The notes below the pieces were generated by a model, which worked only from the letters and a program-made list of their open reading frames with translations, searched no databases and was not told the origin of the DNA. A program made the translations under genes and the position numbers. This document shows, one piece after another, positions 5,845 through 8,022 of a DNA stretch of 8,022 bases. Positions within the stretch are counted from its first letter, which is position 1; the number at the start of each line of letters is the position of its first letter. The DNA is taken from NCBI GenBank assembly GCA_025964465.1, contig JAOPYS010000218.1, positions 1 to 8,022 on the forward strand, written 5' to 3'. Source of the stretch: Thermoleophilia bacterium (lineage in GTDB: Bacteria > Actinomycetota > Thermoleophilia > Gaiellales > SKUG01).

Positions 5845-6888
5845 GGGGATGGGCGTGCCCAGCGCGCGCTCGATCAGCTCGGGCAGCTCCGGCAGGGTGC
5901 CCGTCGCATCCGCGAGGTCGGCCTCGACCACCTGCCGTGGCATGCCGTAGACCACGCAGTCGGCCTCGTCCTGTGCGAGCACGATGCCACCGGCCTCGCG
6001 CACGGCACGTGCGCCGTCCAGGCCGTCGCTGCCCATCCCCGTGAGCACCACCAGCACGACGGCCGCGCCGTGGCGGCCGACCAGGTCGCGCACGGTGACG
6101 TCGGCGCGAGGGCGCACCCCCCCGATCGGCTCGCCATCGTCGAGGCGGGCGACATCACCGTCGAAACGCAGGTGCCGCCCGGCGGGAGCGACCAGCGCCT
6201 GGGTGGAGGAGAGGCGGTCGCCCGGCGCCGCCTCGCGCACGCCGAGCGGTGAGGTCGCGTCGAGCCGCCGGGCCAGCGCCGCCGTGAACCCCGCCGGCAT
6301 GTGCTGCACGATGATCGTCCCCCGGGCCGAATCGGGGCGCAGGCGGGGCACGAGGTCGCCGAGCGCTCGCGGCCCGCCCGTGGAGGAGGCGATCACCAGC
6401 ACGCGGTCCGCGCCGGCGCTCGCGCGGGTCGCGCGCGGCACGGCGACGCGGTTCGGCATCGCTGTCGGCGCCGCGCGGCGGGTCGAGGCGGCGACCACCG
6501 TCTCGACGACGCGGAGCCCGAACGCGGCGAACGACTCGCCCGACCGGGGCTTGGCGACGAGGTCGGTCGCACCCGCGTCCAGCACGTCCAGGGCCCGCTC
6601 GATGAGCGTGGGGGAGAACGACGAGACCACCACGACCCGGACCCGGTCGCCGCGCGCGGCCAGCCGTGCCAGCACGTCGAGCCCGTTGGTGTTGGGCATC
6701 GACAGGTCGAGCGTGAGCACGTCGGGCCGCAGCTCGGCGCAGCGCGCGAGCGCCTCCACGCCGTCGCTGGCCGTCCCCACGACCTCGATGCGCGCGTCGG
6801 CGGCGAGCGCATCGCCGACGAGGCGTCGCATCACGGCCGAATCGTCGGCGACGACCACTCGGATCGGGGTGTCCGGACGGGGATCCAC
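5833..6888 (-). CDS. cheB: CheB receptor methylesterase/response regulator
   Basis: Phosphorylation-activated esterase that removes methyl groups from chemoreceptor glutamates, reversing CheR, and is activated by CheA. 351 residues, full length. Receiver domain, about 8-125: acidic pair D15/D16 (VVVADDSAV), phospho-acceptor D61 (LTLDLSMPNTNG), S89/S90 region and K113 (VAKPRSG). Linker about 130-160. Methylesterase domain, about 161-345: nucleophile S169 in IASSTGGPRAL, H196 in IVQHMPAGFT and D288 in TGMGSDGLDG, equivalent to the Salmonella S164/H190/D286 triad; late motifs QDEADCVVYGMP are also standard. The start is GTG 6888, just before the receiver; no ATG alternative keeps the first strand. 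cheB lies opposite the cheR-cheA-cheC-cheD-cheY unit, so methyltransferase and esterase are transcribed separately. CheD next door may share the deamidation role that CheB has in enterics. Confidence 0.97.
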   Translation of the reverse strand: MDPRPDTPIRVVVADDSAVMRRLVGDALAADARIEVVGTASDGVEALARCAELRPDVLTLDLSMPNTNGLDVLARLAARGDRVRVVVVSSFSPTLIERALDVLDAGATDLVAKPRSGESFAAFGLRVVETVVAASTRRAAPTAMPNRVAVPRATRASAGADRVLVIASSTGGPRALGDLVPRLRPDSARGTIIVQHMPAGFTAALARRLDATSPLGVREAAPGDRLSSTQALVAPAGRHLRFDGDVARLDDGEPIGGVRPRADVTVRDLVGRHGAAVVLVVLTGMGSDGLDGARAVREAGGIVLAQDEADCVVYGMPRQVVEADLADATGTLPELPELIERALGTPIPRRR

Positions 6889-6897
6889 GCGTGACCG

Positions 6898-6903
6898 ATC
6901 CTA
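6898..6903 (-). promoter_or_regulatory. Candidate -10 element of cheB
   Basis: On the minus strand TAGGAT matches the actinobacterial TANNNT -10 pattern and ends 9 nt before the GTG at 6888, so transcription would start only about 3 nt before the start codon, making the mRNA leaderless or nearly so. The same bases (GTAGGA) could instead act as a weak ribosome site. No convincing -35 is seen at 16-18 bp. Confidence 0.35.
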
Positions 6904-6915
6904 CGACCACCGTCC

Positions 6916-6969
6916 CCGACCATCCGCTCTTCGAAGGGTGGCGTTTTGCGGTCCGTCCGGAATGGTCGG
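6916..6969. repeat. Long-range inverted repeat in the cheB / L,D-transpeptidase divergent region
   Basis: CCGACCAT (6916-6923) is matched exactly in reverse complement by ATGGTCGG (6962-6969), with 38 bp between the arms. With one bulged A (6961) the pairing extends by CCG/CGG to 11 bp per arm. The interval also contains the 8-bp palindrome CTTCGAAG (6929-6936) and a short T-run (6944-6947). The position between two divergent genes would suit a pair of operator half-sites or looping sites. The repeat is seen directly; any regulatory role is inference. Confidence 0.4.
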
Positions 6970-7032
6970 CCGGGGTCAGCTGCGGGTCGTTCGCTGCCGA
7001 TGGGTCGAGCACGGCCGCCGGCCGCGAATCGC

Positions 7033-7917
7033 ATGTTCTCCACGGACCGACATCCCGCCCACGTGGCACTCCTCGCCCTCGTCGCGGCCCTGCTGGGTGC
7101 GGGGGTGCTGATGCTCGACCCGAATCGAGGGGCGACCGTCGCGCCGGGCACGCCCGTCGCGGCGCAGGCCGCGGTGCCCACCCCCGCTGCCGCCGCGACC
7201 CCCGCGACCGCGCCCGGCCAGCTCGTCGCCTCGATCGCTGAGGCCACGGCGCCCCCCGCACCCCCTGCGCCGACCGTGGTCGAGCGCCGCGGCGGCATCG
7301 CCTGCGCACCCGCGCACGAGGTCGTGTCCGTCAACGCCGACACCGCCATCCGCGCGACGCCGGGCGGCGCGCCGGTCGCCACCCTGCCCGCCCGCAGCCG
7401 CTACCTGGGCCAGCCCACGTCCGCCTGGGTCCAGGCGACCACCCCCGACGGCCGATGGGGCCGGGTCACGCTGCCGTGGTCCAAGCCCGTGGCCCGCGCG
7501 GGGTGGATCTCGCTCGTCGGGCTCGCACACTCGTCGACGCGCACCCTCGTCGTCGCCGACCTCTCCGAGCGCCGCGTCCACGTCTTCCGCGGGTGCGCCG
7601 AGCTGTTCTCGGTCCCGAGCGCGATCGGCCGGCCCGGTTCGCCGTCGCCGCGCGGCCGGTTCTGGGTGACCGACCGCGTCGCGGTCCCGGGCGCACAGCA
7701 GTCCTCCTTCGGCACCTTCGCGTTCGGGCTCTCGACCGTGCAGCCCAACCTGCCCGCCGGCTGGACGGGTGGCGACCAGATGGCGATCCATGGCACGGGT
7801 TCGCCCGGCTCGATCGGGCAGGCGGCCAGCGCCGGCTGCCTGCGCGTCGGCGAGACCTCCCTCGCCCGCCTGCGCCCGTTGCTGCGGGTCGGCACCCCGG
7901 TCGTCATCCAGGCCTGA
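7033..7917 (+). CDS. Membrane-anchored L,D-transpeptidase (YkuD domain) with SH3-like domain
   Basis: Probable peptidoglycan L,D-transpeptidase, which forms 3-3 cross-links or attaches proteins to the wall outside the membrane. From ATG 7033 it has 294 residues: a hydrophobic segment at about 9-27 (uncleaved anchor or signal peptide, no lipobox Cys), an Ala/Pro/Thr-rich spacer about 33-82, an SH3-like region about 97-162, and a YkuD catalytic domain about 168-294. Catalytic H253 is in MAIHGTGSPGSIG and C269 in SAGCLRV, 16 residues apart as the family requires; the residue before the Gly-Cys is Ala where many members have His. The open frame extends up to TTG 6946 and ATG 7000, giving a longer cytoplasmic tail. 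7033 is preferred because it puts the anchor at the N-terminus, but no ribosome site decides this. It is divergent from cheB; a functional link to chemotaxis is not shown. Confidence 0.88.
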   Translation: MFSTDRHPAHVALLALVAALLGAGVLMLDPNRGATVAPGTPVAAQAAVPTPAAAATPATAPGQLVASIAEATAPPAPPAPTVVERRGGIACAPAHEVVSVNADTAIRATPGGAPVATLPARSRYLGQPTSAWVQATTPDGRWGRVTLPWSKPVARAGWISLVGLAHSSTRTLVVADLSERRVHVFRGCAELFSVPSAIGRPGSPSPRGRFWVTDRVAVPGAQQSSFGTFAFGLSTVQPNLPAGWTGGDQMAIHGTGSPGSIGQAASAGCLRVGETSLARLRPLLRVGTPVVIQA

Positions 7918-7974
7918 CGCCCCCTGCGCGGATCGGTTCCCCGGCTCGCTCCGGCCTGCGATGATGTGCGCCTG

Positions 7975-8022
7975 ATGGCGGATGGCGGACAGAGCGGCGG
8001 CGGAGGACAGGGCGGCAGCGGC
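7975..8022 (+). CDS. Start of a further gene, cut by the window edge; frame uncertain
   Basis: An open frame from ATG 7975 encodes 16 residues beginning MADGGQSGGGG, a Gly-rich, probably disordered N-terminus, and runs off the window. The tandem 7-mer GATGGCG (7974-7980, 7981-7987) supplies a second ATG at 7982 in another frame, giving MADRAAAEDRAAA, so the true frame cannot be settled; frame 7975 avoids the rare AGA and AGG codons. A possible -10, GATGAT (7960-7965), lies 9 nt upstream, the same spacing as at cheB, again suggesting a short or absent leader. Bases 7918-7974 after the transpeptidase hold nothing else I can name. Product unknown. Confidence 0.35.
   Translation, partial: MADGGQSGGGGQGGSG

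Noticed and set aside
5984..7111. 375-residue plus-strand open frame opposite cheB
   Set aside because: Antisense to cheB; Ser/Arg/Thr-rich with no family motif, and it runs into the upstream part of the transpeptidase gene.
6891..7241. Plus-strand open frame from GTG 6891 (116 residues)
   Set aside because: It overlaps the transpeptidase N-terminus in another frame and turns into Arg/Gly-rich shadow; no domain or ribosome site supports it.
1..8022. CRISPR arrays, tRNA/rRNA genes, insertion sequences or attachment sites
   Set aside because: No repeat-spacer pattern, no tRNA-like segment, no transposase motif and no long terminal inverted repeats were seen on either strand.

Overview
This window is a bacterial chemotaxis locus from a GC-rich genome (roughly 70% GC by eye, with codon third positions almost always G or C). 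The codon use, the frequent GTG starts, the Ala/Pro-rich linkers, the possible leaderless starts and the CheC/CheD pair fit a motile high-GC actinobacterium, for example an Acidimicrobiia or Thermoleophilia type. That placement is inference; there is no rRNA or other phylogenetic marker here.

Layout: positions 1-3945 hold a tight plus-strand operon: cheR (5' end outside the window), cheA, cheC and cheD. Every junction is coupled. cheR and cheA are bridged by a six-codon mini-ORF, cheA and cheC overlap by 8 bp, and cheC and cheD overlap by 4 bp (GTGA). After a 48-bp gap with a strong Shine-Dalgarno sequence comes a single-domain cheY (3994-4353). A short region with a possible terminator and operator (4354-4420) leads to a subtilisin-family serine protease (4421-5836) that has all four catalytic residues but no visible secretion signal. 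It converges on cheB (5833-6888, minus strand), and one CTAG tetranucleotide supplies both stop codons. A divergent intergenic region with a long-range inverted repeat separates cheB from a plus-strand membrane-anchored L,D-transpeptidase (7033-7917). The last 48 bases probably begin another gene, whose frame is ambiguous because of a 7-bp tandem repeat.

How the genes work together: CheA autophosphorylates under receptor control and passes phosphate to CheY, which acts on the motor, and to CheB. CheR methylates receptor glutamates and CheB demethylates them. CheC removes phosphate from CheY-P, and CheD deamidates receptors and partners CheC. Thus the locus encodes both adaptation routes known from Bacillus and Thermotoga: methylation and the CheC/CheD/CheY-P loop. 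No receptor, CheW or flagellar gene lies in the window.

I see no clear undescribed system. The points most worth following up are the signal-less subtilase inside the chemotaxis cluster, the repeat-built mini-ORF between cheR and cheA, and the altered SAM-site motif in CheR.
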